Position numbers and translations under genes: made by a program
Notes under the pieces: model-generated
Database searches by the model: none
What the model was told of the DNA's origin: nothing
What the model saw: the letters and a program-made list of their open reading frames with translations, nothing else
Part shown: positions 8,794-18,568 of the stretch, piece after piece
Position numbering within the stretch: the first letter of the stretch is position 1
How the letters are laid out: every line of letters starts with the position of its first letter
NCBI GenBank assembly: GCA_023423895.1
Contig: JAFAER010000011.1
Coordinates: forward strand, 124,001-188,000
DNA length: 64,000 nucleotides
Direction of reading: 5' to 3'
DNA from: Pseudomonadota bacterium
GTDB lineage: Bacteria > Myxococcota_A > Polyangia > Polyangiales > Polyangiaceae

Positions 8794-9201
8794 TCACGCC
8801 GAGCGCTGGTCCCCGTCCCGGTCGAGCAGTGTGTTGATCGTCGTGCTCAGCTCCTCGAAGTCGACCGGCTTGTGCAGATAGCGGTCGAAGCCGGCAGACA
8901 GGGCGCGATTGCGGTCCGACGCGCCCGCATACGCCGAGACGGCGACGATGGGCGTGCGCCCGCCCGCGTCTTCGGGCAGCTCGCGGACGCGTCGAGCGAG
9001 CGAGTAGCCGTCCTCGTCGGGCATCGCGATGTCCGAGACGATGATGTCCGGCTGCACCGTCTCGAGCAGCTCGAATGCTCGTCCCACGCTCTCGGCCGCG
9101 CTGACCTGCGCGCCGCGCTGTTCGAGGACAGCTTGCATCAGCTCTCGTGCGTCATCGTCGTCTTCGACGACGAGAATGGCGAGGCCGTGGAGAGTAACCA
9201 T
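8794..9201 (-). CDS. Single-domain response regulator (REC only)
   Basis: This 135-residue protein is a stand-alone receiver domain. It has the acidic triad E13/D14/D15, the phospho-acceptor D57 within VSDIAMP, Ser89 in VAVSAYAG and the conserved Lys111 in HKPVD, so it should be phosphorylatable. There is no output domain, so it probably relays phosphate or binds a target like CheY or DivK. No histidine kinase is adjacent. I chose ATG 9201 because homology begins there (MVTLHGLAILVVED); the frame is open further upstream without receiver features, and no strong ribosome site is seen. Confidence 0.88.
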   Translation of the reverse strand: MVTLHGLAILVVEDDDDARELMQAVLEQRGAQVSAAESVGRAFELLETVQPDIIVSDIAMPDEDGYSLARRVRELPEDAGGRTPIVAVSAYAGASDRNRALSAGFDRYLHKPVDFEELSTTINTLLDRDGDQRSA

Positions 9202-9471
9202 CAGGAAATCGGTGCGGCAGGAGTGCCAAACGAGTCGCGAGGCTCGTGCACTTGTATCCATTCTATACCCTGGCCGTTTGCCCCGACAAACTGCGGAACG
9301 GCCGACACCGGACACTGCGCCGTCCTGGGATCGACGATCACGAGCGGCACCCGCATCGACATTCGATGAGAGCGGAACGTTCCGTCCGAGCGCGCCGCTC
9401 GCGCTCGCGTGCGCACGAAAGTCGCGCATCGCGGCCGACGGGACCGCAGGACCGTCTGCGAGTGGCGGCGC

Positions 9472-9816
9472 TCACGACGAATGTGAAGGGCTGAGCCAGT
9501 GAAGTAGATCGCGGACCATCTCGGAGAGACGAGCGCCCTTCACGTGTCGGGTCAGGTCGATGAGCCGCTCTCGGACGCTCTTCTTCGGGAACGTCAGGAG
9601 GTCGAGCGGCTTGACCCCGAGGCCGTCCGCCACCTGCTTCAGCGTGTAGATGTTCGGGCGCACGAGGCCGCGCTCGATGTTGGAGATGTGGCCCTTCGAG
9701 CCCGACGCGCTCTCTTCGGCGAGCTGTTCGAGCGTCATCCCGCTCTCCGTGCGGAGTGCACGGATCCGCTCGCCCACGGCGAGCGAAAGGCTGTCAGGTG
9801 CGTCACGTCGAGGCAT
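9472..9816 (-). CDS. XRE-family helix-turn-helix regulator
   Basis: This 114-residue DNA-binding protein has a Cro/C1-type HTH at about residues 13-75 (VGERIRALRTESGMTLEQLA...SNIERGLVRPNIYTLKQVADGLGV). A helical C-terminus of about 40 basic residues follows (SVRERLIDLTRHVKGARLSEMVRDLL). It should act as a dimeric repressor or activator; the target is unknown. The start ATG 9816 is where HTH homology begins; a longer frame upstream is Arg-rich and unlike a protein. It lies between a REC gene and rarA, all on the minus strand, with 157 bp after rarA and so probably its own promoter. Confidence 0.85.
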   Translation of the reverse strand: MPRRDAPDSLSLAVGERIRALRTESGMTLEQLAEESASGSKGHISNIERGLVRPNIYTLKQVADGLGVKPLDLLTFPKKSVRERLIDLTRHVKGARLSEMVRDLLHWLSPSHSS

Positions 9817-9973
9817 ACGGTGTCCTGAGCAACCGTCGCGCCAGGAATAGCCGAGCGATTTCGCGGCCGGATGGACTCGCCGCTGCGCGTCGTTGCCTCG
9901 ACCGTGACGAGATGACCCATGGGCGCGGCGGACGGCCGCTACGCCGCGTCCCAAATCGACACGGCAGGCGCCG

Positions 9974-11353
9974 TCATCGACGGCGGAGCGTCGCGAGGCG
10001 AGCACGGATGCGCGCCTCTTCACCGTGCTCCGTGGGCTCGTACAGCGTCTCGCCGACGAGCTCGTCCGGTAGATACGTCTCGCCGGGAACGATGCCCTCG
10101 TCGAAGTCGTGCGCGTACTTGTACCCGGAGCCGTATCCCTCTTGCTTCATCAGCTTGGTCACGGCGTTCCGGAGCTTGAGCGGGACGGGGAGCGCGCCGT
10201 GCTGCTCGATGAGGGCGCGGGCGCGCTGCCACGCGTTCTTCACCGCGTTCGACTTCGCCGTGCACGCCAGATAGATGCACGCGTGCGTGAGGGGATAGAG
10301 GCCCTCGGGCATCCCCATCCGGCGGAAGGCTTCGTCGGCGCTGGTGACGACCATGAGCGCGCGAGGATCGGCATTGCCGACGTCCTCGCTCGCGAAGATG
10401 AGCATGCGTCGCAGCACGAAGAGCGGGTCGTCACCCGCATCGAGCATGCGCATCATCCAGTAGACGGCAGCATCGGGATCCGAGCCGCGCATCGACTTGA
10501 TGAATGCGCTGACGACGTTGTAGTGCTCCTCGCCTGCTTTGTCGTAGAGAAGCGGCGCCTTCTCCTCGGACGCCGCGAGCGTGTCGATCGTGATCTCCGC
10601 ATCGCCCCGCGCCAGTGCGAAGGACGTCGCGGACTCGAGGGTGGTCAGCGCCCTGCGCGCGTCGCCGCGGGCGATCCGCGCGATCGCTCGGAGCGTCTCC
10701 GTCGATGCCGTGACGCCGCTCGTACCGAGGCCGCTGTCTCGATCGGCGAGCGCTCGCTCCAGGATCGCGACGAGGTGCTCTTCTTTCAGCGACTCGAGCC
10801 GGAAGGCCTTGCACCGCGACAGGAGGGCGGCGTTGACGGAGAACGACGGATTTTCGGTCGTCGCACCGATCAGCGTGATCGTCCCCGCTTCGACGTGGGG
10901 CAAGAACGCATCCTGCTGCGCCTTGTTGAAGCGATGGATCTCGTCGACGAAGACGATCGTGCGTTCGCCCTTGTAGTCGAGGCGCTCCTTCGCGGACGCG
11001 ACGATGTCGCGCAGCTCCTGGATGCTTCCGAGGACTGCCGAGAACGGGACGAAGACCGACTTCGTCCGCGCGGCGATGACCCGGCCGAGCGTCGTCTTCC
11101 CGACTCCAGGTGGACCCCAGAGGATCATCGACGGGATACGGTCCTTCTCGATCGCTGCGGCGAGCAGCTTGCCGGCGCCGACGAGGTGGGTCTGCCCGAT
11201 GTAGTCCTCGATCCGCTCCGGCCGCATGCGCTCGGCGAGCGGAACCGCGCCTGTGCTCGTCGCCTCTCGCCTGGCGGCGGCCGCGAACAGCGTCCCGCCG
11301 CCCTGCCCTCCGGCCGAGCCGCTGCCGTATGCTCCAGACCTCGCTCGCGCCAC
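9974..11353 (-). CDS. rarA: Replication-associated recombination protein RarA (AAA ATPase)
   Basis: This 459-residue RarA/MgsA/WRNIP1-family clamp-loader-like ATPase acts at stalled replication forks. Motifs: Walker A GPPGVGKT (80-87), Walker B VDEIH (136-140), sensor 1 GATTENPSF (163-171) and LLSRCK with Arg180. Downstream is the YDKAGEEHYNVVSAFIKSMRGSDPDAAVYW block and the YPLTHACIYLA segment diagnostic of the family. The predicted start is GTG at 11353; the first 35 residues are Gly/Ala/Ser-rich and poorly conserved, so a later start is possible. Confidence 0.95.
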   Translation of the reverse strand: MARARSGAYGSGSAGGQGGGTLFAAAARREATSTGAVPLAERMRPERIEDYIGQTHLVGAGKLLAAAIEKDRIPSMILWGPPGVGKTTLGRVIAARTKSVFVPFSAVLGSIQELRDIVASAKERLDYKGERTIVFVDEIHRFNKAQQDAFLPHVEAGTITLIGATTENPSFSVNAALLSRCKAFRLESLKEEHLVAILERALADRDSGLGTSGVTASTETLRAIARIARGDARRALTTLESATSFALARGDAEITIDTLAASEEKAPLLYDKAGEEHYNVVSAFIKSMRGSDPDAAVYWMMRMLDAGDDPLFVLRRMLIFASEDVGNADPRALMVVTSADEAFRRMGMPEGLYPLTHACIYLACTAKSNAVKNAWQRARALIEQHGALPVPLKLRNAVTKLMKQEGYGSGYKYAHDFDEGIVPGETYLPDELVGETLYEPTEHGEEARIRARLATLRRR

Positions 11354-11593
11354 GGCGGAACCCTACCACCAGGAACGCAGCGCAGTGCGGCGAAGCGGGC
11401 GAGCGCGACGGGTGGAACGGGTACGGTCGGCGCCTCGCCCGGACCGCCTCGAGCATGACGAAGCGTGAGCCTTTTGAGGCGGGACCAGACACTCTGTTAT
11501 CCTGCCGGCTCCGCTCGATCCCGCCGGCGTTCGCGCGCCGAGCTCGACCTTGCGATCGCCACCTGCGTCGGGGCGCGTCTCCACGCCCGTCGC

Positions 11594-11620
11594 GTCCTCG
11601 TCCTCGTCCTCGTCCTCGTC
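11594..11620. repeat. Hexanucleotide tandem repeat upstream of a lipoprotein gene
   Basis: The unit GTCCTC is repeated four times in perfect register (11594-11617), ending 30 bp before the ATG at 11649. In the lipoprotein frame it would encode a run of serines, but that lies before the signal peptide, so I treat it as leader DNA. Simple-sequence tracts this close to a start can vary in length by slippage. Confidence 0.75.
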
Positions 11621-11648
11621 CCTCGCCCCCCGCTCCGCCGTATCGCCC

Positions 11649-12572
11649 ATGCGTGTCCCCGGAACCCGACGAGCCGCTGCGGTCGCGAGCGCTGCCATGT
11701 TCGCCTGCGCGCTCGCCATCGCGAGTTGCGGCTCGAACGAAGGGCTGCCGGCGAACGATCCGTCCAGGATCGATCCCCCCGCGGCAGACGTCCCCGAGCT
11801 CGAGATCCGATCGAACGGCATCGATCGCTTCACGGTGTGCCCGCCTCCGGGGAATCTCGGCCAGCACTGGATCCCGCCGCTGCCCGCGTGGTCGCCGCCG
11901 CCCGCCGAAGCCGACGCCGGCCCGGCGCTGCCCATCGATCAGGACTTCATCGCGCGCACGACGGATCGCACGCCGACGGAGCTCGCCGTCGAGGCGACAC
12001 ACCGCGACTTCCGGAGCTGCTATCGCCGAGGTCTCGTCCGTCACCCGACGCAGGACGGACGCGTGGCGATCGTGGTGCGTATTGGTTCGACGGGGCGCGT
12101 CGCGAAGGTGGAGTCGTACGGCGCGTGCGAGCTCGCTGCGGAGTCGATCGCGTGCATGTACGGCGTCGCGCAGCGTCTCCGCTTCCCTCCGCCGGCCGAG
12201 GGCTCGGACACCGTGACGATCCCGGCGACCTTCACCTCGCGTGACGGCGTTCGGCGGACGGTGCCCACCGCGAACGACGCGTACACGGCCGGGGCTTACG
12301 TGACGCTCGAGGTCGCGCGCCCCGCCCTCCATGCGTGCGAAGAAGCCGCGCGGAGGGAAGGGCGGCAGGCGCATTCGACCGGCACGTTCACGCTCGACAT
12401 CGGCGCAGACGGACGCGTGACGAAGGCGCACGTCGATCCGTGGACCGGCGATCAGCCTCTTCTCCTCTGCGCCGCGCGTGCGTTCGAAGCGCTTCACTTC
12501 ACGCCGCCTGCAGGAGGCAAGGGGACCGTGATCGCGAGACTCAATTTCAATCCGCGTCAAGGCGGTCGTTGA
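11649..12572 (+). CDS. Lipoprotein with AgmX/PglI-type C-terminal domain
   Basis: This 307-residue protein has a signal peptide ending in a lipobox (AIASC, Cys27). A Pro-rich linker leads to two related modules. The first is around FRSCYRRGLVRHPTQDGRVAIVVRIGSTGRV; the second, around the TLEVARPALHACEEAARREG to FTLDIGADGRVTKAHVD stretch, is weaker. The pattern of a Cys-Tyr-containing helix, a G-R-V strand and an IGxxGRV hairpin is the AgmX/PglI tail found in myxobacterial gliding and envelope proteins and is TonB-C-like in shape. Likely an envelope anchor or adaptor. The start at ATG 11649 is chosen because the signal peptide begins there. Confidence 0.8.
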   Translation: MRVPGTRRAAAVASAAMFACALAIASCGSNEGLPANDPSRIDPPAADVPELEIRSNGIDRFTVCPPPGNLGQHWIPPLPAWSPPPAEADAGPALPIDQDFIARTTDRTPTELAVEATHRDFRSCYRRGLVRHPTQDGRVAIVVRIGSTGRVAKVESYGACELAAESIACMYGVAQRLRFPPPAEGSDTVTIPATFTSRDGVRRTVPTANDAYTAGAYVTLEVARPALHACEEAARREGRQAHSTGTFTLDIGADGRVTKAHVDPWTGDQPLLLCAARAFEALHFTPPAGGKGTVIARLNFNPRQGGR

Positions 12573-12653
12573 GCACGCGGCGTCGGTGACGCAAATAGTT
12601 CGAGAGCGACGATCGCTCGATCGCCCGCCTTGTGCTTCGCGCACAGAGCGGGC

Positions 12654-14612
12654 ATGAACAAAGCAATGGCGAGCCCGCGAGCCGTCGTGATCCCCTTCGG
12701 AGTCCCCGACGACGGTCGGGGGCTCGGGCTTGGTCTCGCCGCGCTCGTCCATTGCTTCGCGCAGATCGACGGTGAGAGCGTGGCGCTCGCACAGCTCCTC
12801 GCGCGCAAGCAGCAGCCGAACGAACGCGACGACGACGATGACGCCGCCGTACCGGACGAGCGCAGCGAACCGGCGCCCGTGGAGGCATTCGTTCCTCCGC
12901 ACGCCTGGCGGGACCTCACGGGCTCGAGCTCCGCGCCGCCCGGCGTGAGCTTCGTCGTGACGGGAGCCTTCGAGCCGCCGACGGACGGTCGCGGTCTCAT
13001 CCAGCTTCTCGCGTTCGACACGAAGGATGGGCGGACGCGTGCGCGCGTCGAGGCCGCCGTCGATGGCGAGAGCGCAGGCAAGACGCTCATCGCCGCGTTC
13101 GAAGAGATCTTCACGCAGCTCGGCGGTGAGCTCGGCACCGTCCGCGACATCGACGATCTCTCCTGGGAGGCGCTCGAGAGCGTGCTCCGGGCCGAGCGAT
13201 GCGCGCTCCACGATCCGCTCCGCGGTGGACCGCACGATCGGCTCGCCGCGATGGTGCACTTGGGACGCGCGATCGGCGATGCGCCCGAGGGGCGTTTCCC
13301 GGCGACGCGTCTCGCCGCGCTCGCCCTCGACGTTGCCGTTGGTGGCGCGACCGACCCGAAGCTGGCGGAGGCCGCGGTTCGCGCGCTCGTTCGTGCGACC
13401 GAAGATGCGCCGAACAATGCGGATCTGCTCGAAGCGCTCGCTGCCCTAAGCCTCCGCCTCGGTGATGCCGACGCGGCCGAGGCGCGCGCGCTCGCTGCCC
13501 TCGAGATCGAGCACGACCGGCCACGGATCTTCGCGTTGCTTTCGGAAGCCCGCCGCTCGCGTGGTGACCTCGAGGGCGCGCTCGCGGCGATCGAGGCGGG
13601 GCTGCTGCACGGTGCCGATGATCCGCTCCTCAACACCGAGCGCGGGATCGTGCTTGCGGAGCGCGGGAAGCTCGAACAGGCCGCGCGCGCGTGGCGCATG
13701 GTCCTCGATCTGAAGCCGCTCTACCCGCCTGCGTATACGAACCTCGCGTCGCTCGTGATGGAGAAGAAGGACGTCGTCGCGGCGGCGCAGCTCGTCGACG
13801 ACGCGCTTCAGCGTGGCGCCGTTCATCCCGACGTCCTTCGCCGCGCGATCCAGCTCTCGCTCTCCTTCGAGCCGGAAGGCATCGCCCGCGCCGCGCGGGT
13901 CTCGAAGCTCGCCCGCGCGCTGGTGGATCGGGCACCGAACGACGCGTGGGCGCGCCTCGTCCTGGCGCGTGCGCTCGCGCTCTCGGGCGACAAGGCCTCC
14001 GCGGTGAAGCGCCTGTCCGAGGTCGAGCAGCTCGCAGAGGCGACCTCGTTTGCGGCCGAAGCCCAGCGTGGGCGGCTTGCGCTCGAAGATCCGCAGGTGT
14101 CGCTCGAGATCGACTCGGTGCTGCGGGCTGCGTATCAGGCCGCGGTCATCGATCTGGAGACCATATCCGCGCGCGCCCGTGCGCTCGCGACCACCCACAA
14201 CGCATGGCACGCGTGGCTGGCGGTAGGAATCGCAGAGCGACGGCGCGAGCGCTGGCGCGCAGCGCGTGACGCCTTCGGCGAGGCGATCCGGATCGCGCCC
14301 GGCTGCACGCCGGCGCACATGGAGATCGTCGCCGCCCACGTCGCGCTCGGCGATCCCGACGCTGCGCTCCACCACGCCCGCCGCGCGTGTGAGCTCGAAG
14401 GTCAGTCGGCACGTACGCTTGCCGTCCTCGCAACGGCGCTTCTGGCGGCGGGCAAACGGGACGACGCCACCGTCGCGATCGATCACGCGCTCGAGCTGGA
14501 CGCCACCGACGAGGCGAACCGCGCCCTCGCCGAGCGCATTCGCGCGGGCGGCGCGCGTACGAATACGCTCGCGCGGCTGCGCGACATCTTCACGCGCATC
14601 CGCCGTCGCTGA
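12654..14612 (+). CDS. Large TPR-repeat protein
   Basis: About 652 residues. The N-terminal 200 residues are a mixed alpha/beta domain (AVVIPFGVPDDGRGLG...VSFVVTGAFEPP) that I do not recognise. From about residue 225 to the end the protein is helical TPR/SEL1-like repeats with the A-x-L-x-x-G-D-x-x-x-A pattern. No signal peptide is evident, so cytosolic. It is 81 bp downstream of the AgmX-tail lipoprotein on the same strand. Start is uncertain: TTG 12630, ATG 12654 and ATG 12666 are all in frame; ATG 12654 is preceded by a weak GAGCGGG. Probably a scaffold protein, inferred only from repeats. Confidence 0.8.
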   Translation: MNKAMASPRAVVIPFGVPDDGRGLGLGLAALVHCFAQIDGESVALAQLLARKQQPNERDDDDDAAVPDERSEPAPVEAFVPPHAWRDLTGSSSAPPGVSFVVTGAFEPPTDGRGLIQLLAFDTKDGRTRARVEAAVDGESAGKTLIAAFEEIFTQLGGELGTVRDIDDLSWEALESVLRAERCALHDPLRGGPHDRLAAMVHLGRAIGDAPEGRFPATRLAALALDVAVGGATDPKLAEAAVRALVRATEDAPNNADLLEALAALSLRLGDADAAEARALAALEIEHDRPRIFALLSEARRSRGDLEGALAAIEAGLLHGADDPLLNTERGIVLAERGKLEQAARAWRMVLDLKPLYPPAYTNLASLVMEKKDVVAAAQLVDDALQRGAVHPDVLRRAIQLSLSFEPEGIARAARVSKLARALVDRAPNDAWARLVLARALALSGDKASAVKRLSEVEQLAEATSFAAEAQRGRLALEDPQVSLEIDSVLRAAYQAAVIDLETISARARALATTHNAWHAWLAVGIAERRRERWRAARDAFGEAIRIAPGCTPAHMEIVAAHVALGDPDAALHHARRACELEGQSARTLAVLATALLAAGKRDDATVAIDHALELDATDEANRALAERIRAGGARTNTLARLRDIFTRIRRR

Positions 14613-14708
14613 CCTCGCACGAGACCGTCATCGCGCCTTCCAGGCGAGCGCGTCGTGCTCGACGGTTCCGCGGGGCCCCGTGAGTACGGTAGTGTCCCTT
14701 CAGGCACG

Positions 14709-17693
14709 ATGGGGGCTTGGTCACGAGCATCGTGGGGGACCGTCTTCGTCTGGACACTCGCTGCCGTCGTCCTCGCGTCGGGAACGAAGGGATGCAGCGC
14801 ACGCGAAGGATGCCTTTCGGGCGATGACGGCACGTGCAGGCCCGCGGCGGCATGCTCGAAGCTGACGTTCCCCGCGTGCTCGGAGCCGAAGCTCGAGATC
14901 CGCCGCATCGCCACGAGCGCAGAGCGTGGTCCCGGGCTCGACGCGGCGGCCGCGCGCGGCGATGTGCTCCTCGCAAACGATCGCGTTCGCCTCGTGCTGG
15001 ACGCGATCGACGCTCCGCATGCGCTCGCGCCCACGGGGGGCAACGTGATCGATCTCGTGCCGGCGTCGGGCAGCGCAGGAGGCGACGCGCTCAACGTCGT
15101 TTATCACGCCGTCGGCATCCTCCCGCGCGACGCCGTCGCGTATCGAACCATCGAGCTCGAGGATCGGGCGCCGGAGCGCGTGACGGCCATTCTTCGCGGG
15201 ACGCTCGATGGCCGACACGAGATCCAGGTGGTCACGCGCTACGAGCTCCGCGCCTGCGAGCCCGGTGTGCGCGTTCGGACCGAGCTCTTCCACGGTGGAC
15301 GCGATCCGGACACGTTCCTCCTCTCCGACGCGTCCTTCTGGGGAGGCCGCGAGGCGAGCCCGTTCAGCCCTTTGCGAGGCCGCGGCTTCGAACACCCCGA
15401 GCTCGATCTCGAGAAGCTCGGCGACGCGATCGCCCGCGAACCGTTCTTCGCCGCCCAGTCTGCCGCGGACGGCGATGCCGCGTACGCGATCGTCCCGTGC
15501 GACCGCACCGACGTCGAGGCGTTCCACAGCGACACCATCACCGCGAGCGGCGCGCCACGAACGGTCGTCCTGCCCGGCGACGGCATCGCCTACGAGCGGT
15601 TCTTCGCGGTTGCTCCTGGACCGGGCATGAGCGGCGCGATCGACGTGGCGCTCTCGGCGCGCGCGTCGATGTTCGGCGAGGCGACGGTTCTCGTCCACGG
15701 TCGCGTCGTCACGACGGACGGAGCGCCCGTCGACGGTGGCCAGCGCCAGGCGACGGTCCTCTTCTACGAGCCGGGCGCCGATCCCGACGCGCCAGAGGGC
15801 CGTCGCCCCTGGAACGCGGTCGTGCCTCGACCCGACGGTACGTTCGCCGTCCGCCTGCCTGCACGGCGCGTGCTTCGAGCGGAGGTCCTGGTGCTCGGCC
15901 GACCGATCCCCGAGCACGTGGCGCTCACGACGGGTGACGCGGATGCGTCGATGCCGGACCTCGTTCTTCCGCGCTCGGGCGTCATCGACGTCAGCGTGAA
16001 GGACAGCGCCGGCGTACCCGTGCTCGCCGAGCTCGTCCTCACGCCCGTCGAAGGCGTCGATCCGGAGACGCTTCGGGGTTCGCTCTTCGGCGCGGCGCTC
16101 GTCGACCATTGCGTTCCTTGGCTCGGGCCCCCTCATGGCGGCTCGCCGGCTTGCAATCGAGTGCTCGTCGAGCCCGACGGCACCGCGAGCTTCGCTGCCC
16201 CGGTGGGTTCCTTCTGGGTGTACGCGACGCGCGGTCCGTTCGCGACCCTCGCGCGCACGCGTGTCGACGTGCGTCTCGGCGAGCGCGCGCGTGTCGAGCT
16301 CGTCGTCGACGCGTTGCCGGGCCTCGTCCCCGAAGGCGCGCTGGGCGCCGACTTCCACGTCCACGGCGGCGCGAGCTTCGACAGCACCCTTCCGGATCAC
16401 GATCGCGCGCGCACCTTCGTGGCCCAGGGGATCGACGTGATCGCCGCCACCGATCACGATGTCGTCAGCAGCTACGAGCAGGCGCTCCGTGAGCTCGGGA
16501 TCGAGGAGCGCGTGCGCGTGATGCCAGGCGTCGAGACGACCGGGCAGATCTTGTTCTACGAGCCTCCGGGCTACGGGATCATTCCGCGCGTGGTAGGCCA
16601 CTACAACTTCTGGCCGCTCACGTACGATCCCGAGCTTCCGCGGAACGGCGCTCCTTGGGACGAGCGCCTCGAGCCCGGGGCGCTGTTCGATCGCGTCGCC
16701 CAGAGCATGCCGGAGCGCGGCGTCATCCAGATGAACCATCCGTTCGCTTCGACCGCCTTCGGTCGCGACGAGGGCTTTCTGTCCGCGATCGGCCTCGATC
16801 CTCGGCATGTCATCGGCGTTTCACCCGCCGCTGATACGCCGGAGGGGCAGCTCACCAAGCGTCCGCTCGGCGGCCGCAGCGCGCTCGACTTCGACACACA
16901 AGAGGTGATGAACGGGACGAGCACACGTCAGTTCGCGCGCTACCGCGTCGCTTGGCACGCGTTCCTCTCCCAGGGCATCCTCCGCGCTGGGACGGCGAAC
17001 AGCGACTCGCACACGCTCGCGGTCGAGGTGCTCGGGTATCCACGGAACATCGTCTTCGGCGGGCACACGCTCGGCGCGTTCGAGCGCCAGCGCTTCAATG
17101 CGGACGTCAGGGCCGGACGGATGGTCGGCACCAACGGACCCGTGATCCTCGCGTCGATCGACGGGAATGGTCCCGCGCTCGAGCACTTCGTGCCGTCTGT
17201 CGCCGCCGAGCTCTCCCTCGAGGTTCGTGCGGCGCCGTGGATACCGGTCGAGGAGATCCGCCTGATCGTGAACGGCCAGCTCCGGCGGACGATCGCCGGA
17301 GACGCGCTCGCACGTCCGGCGGATCCGTTCGGCAAGGGACCGCTCGTGCGCTTCAAGGGGGCCGTGCGGCTCGACGACCTGCTCGCGACGATCCCTGCCG
17401 ACGAGGACGTCTGGATCGTCGTCGAGGCCGGACTGCCCCTCGTGGCGTCGCTCGATCTCGACGACGACGGGCTTCCGGACACCACCGACAACGACGGCAA
17501 CGGCATCATCGACGAGCGGGACCAGAAGGGATCGGACGACGAAAGCGACTGGTACGAAGAGCCGCCACGACCGCGCGAGGACGATCCGCGCTTCCACGCA
17601 TGGACCATCGCGCACGGCCACTGGAGCACGGCGTTCACCAATCCGTTCCTGATCGATCGGCGCGGCGACGGCTGGAAGGCGCCACGACGATGA
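14709..17693 (+). CDS. CehA/McbA-type PHP-domain metallohydrolase, exported
   Basis: This protein of about 994 residues starts with a hydrophobic export signal (WGTVFVWTLAAVVLASG) and a Cys-rich stretch, so it is probably secreted or membrane-attached. The first 530 residues are beta-rich, carbohydrate-binding or carboxypeptidase-regulatory-like. The PHP metal motifs then follow in order: DFHVHGG (about 548-554), ATDHD (about 580-584), MPGVE, NHPF (about 675) and TANSDSHT (about 763-770). These match CehA/McbA hydrolases of the amidohydrolase-like PHP superfamily; the substrate is unknown. The C-terminus has a DLDDDGLPDTTDNDGNGI calcium-loop-like motif. The stop overlaps the next gene by ATGA. 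Confidence 0.85.
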   Translation: MGAWSRASWGTVFVWTLAAVVLASGTKGCSAREGCLSGDDGTCRPAAACSKLTFPACSEPKLEIRRIATSAERGPGLDAAAARGDVLLANDRVRLVLDAIDAPHALAPTGGNVIDLVPASGSAGGDALNVVYHAVGILPRDAVAYRTIELEDRAPERVTAILRGTLDGRHEIQVVTRYELRACEPGVRVRTELFHGGRDPDTFLLSDASFWGGREASPFSPLRGRGFEHPELDLEKLGDAIAREPFFAAQSAADGDAAYAIVPCDRTDVEAFHSDTITASGAPRTVVLPGDGIAYERFFAVAPGPGMSGAIDVALSARASMFGEATVLVHGRVVTTDGAPVDGGQRQATVLFYEPGADPDAPEGRRPWNAVVPRPDGTFAVRLPARRVLRAEVLVLGRPIPEHVALTTGDADASMPDLVLPRSGVIDVSVKDSAGVPVLAELVLTPVEGVDPETLRGSLFGAALVDHCVPWLGPPHGGSPACNRVLVEPDGTASFAAPVGSFWVYATRGPFATLARTRVDVRLGERARVELVVDALPGLVPEGALGADFHVHGGASFDSTLPDHDRARTFVAQGIDVIAATDHDVVSSYEQALRELGIEERVRVMPGVETTGQILFYEPPGYGIIPRVVGHYNFWPLTYDPELPRNGAPWDERLEPGALFDRVAQSMPERGVIQMNHPFASTAFGRDEGFLSAIGLDPRHVIGVSPAADTPEGQLTKRPLGGRSALDFDTQEVMNGTSTRQFARYRVAWHAFLSQGILRAGTANSDSHTLAVEVLGYPRNIVFGGHTLGAFERQRFNADVRAGRMVGTNGPVILASIDGNGPALEHFVPSVAAELSLEVRAAPWIPVEEIRLIVNGQLRRTIAGDALARPADPFGKGPLVRFKGAVRLDDLLATIPADEDVWIVVEAGLPLVASLDLDDDGLPDTTDNDGNGIIDERDQKGSDDESDWYEEPPRPREDDPRFHAWTIAHGHWSTAFTNPFLIDRRGDGWKAPRR

Positions 17694-18568
17694 ACCTCGG
17701 CGGAGCACCGATCCGCGCGGCCTTCGGCGCGCTCCTTTCCGTCGCGTACCTCTGCGCCGCGGGAGCTTCGCGATCGGCTGCAGCCTGCGTGCCGCCCAGC
17801 GTTGCGCGTGCTCCGGGCCAACGTCCCGTCGCCGCGGGCGTGCCCATCCGTGTGCCGCTCGGGCCGGGCGATCTCGGCGTCCTCCCCGAGGCATGTGAGG
17901 CGACGGAGGCATCGCTCGAATCGCGCGCCGCCGTCCTCGTCGCGAACCCCGACCTCTACGGCTCGCTGCAGGCCGGCGTCGGCGTCCGCGGCCGTGCCGT
18001 CGTCGCCGAGCGTACGTGGGTGTCGCTCTGGGCGCCAACGCTCGAATATCGCTTCGTCGCCAACGCCACGGTCGAGGCCGAACGCGTGAGCCTCGGTGGC
18101 GCCGTCGCCGGTGTGCATCATCGACTCGTCGTCACCGAGCGCGCCCACGTTGCGCCGTTCGTTCGCCTGCTCTTGCCGACGGAGACCGGGTTCAACCGCG
18201 CCGCGCGGTGGGGCGCCGATCATGGTGTCGCAGGGACGATGCGCATCCACGATCGGCTCGAGGTGGTCAGCGGATTTTCGTTCTCGCTCGTGTCGGTCGT
18301 GAACGGCGGGCGTGCCCTGTCCGTGCTCGGCGAGTCGCTTTCGGCCGATCTGGTGTACCGACCATGGCGCACGTTCGCCGTCGCCGCCGGTCTCGGGGCT
18401 CGTTTCGCGCTCGCCGATGCCCGGCCCTTCGAATCGTTCGACCCGCGGCTGGCGCTCCGGTTCCATCCGCTCCGCGGGCTGTTCATCGTCCTCGGCGTTG
18501 CGGCGCCACTCTGGGGCCGCGATCGCACCGACGTGGGGATCGCCTTCTCGCTCGGCTACCGCGGCTGA
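17690..18568 (+). CDS. Exported beta-rich protein, probable outer-membrane barrel
   Basis: This 292-residue protein has an N-terminal signal peptide (LLSVAYLCAAGASRSAAAC) followed by alternating hydrophobic/polar strands with regular turns. Examples are GSLQAGVGVRGRAVV, WVSLWAPTLEYRFVA and the final DVGIAFSLGYRG, which ends in glycine rather than the common terminal aromatic. This pattern fits a small outer-membrane barrel, but no family is recognised. The start codon is fused to the stop of the PHP hydrolase gene (ATGA at 17690-17693), so the two are translationally coupled and likely act together at the cell surface. The stop TGA directly abuts the convergent yggS stop. Confidence 0.75.
   Translation: MNLGGAPIRAAFGALLSVAYLCAAGASRSAAACVPPSVARAPGQRPVAAGVPIRVPLGPGDLGVLPEACEATEASLESRAAVLVANPDLYGSLQAGVGVRGRAVVAERTWVSLWAPTLEYRFVANATVEAERVSLGGAVAGVHHRLVVTERAHVAPFVRLLLPTETGFNRAARWGADHGVAGTMRIHDRLEVVSGFSFSLVSVVNGGRALSVLGESLSADLVYRPWRTFAVAAGLGARFALADARPFESFDPRLALRFHPLRGLFIVLGVAAPLWGRDRTDVGIAFSLGYRG

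Noticed and set aside
10431..13259. Long minus-strand open frame (about 940 codons) overlapping rarA, the lipoprotein and the TPR gene
   Set aside because: It is antisense or out of frame to genes with clear family motifs, is Arg-rich, and has no recognisable domain. High GC DNA gives few stop codons, so long shadow frames are expected.
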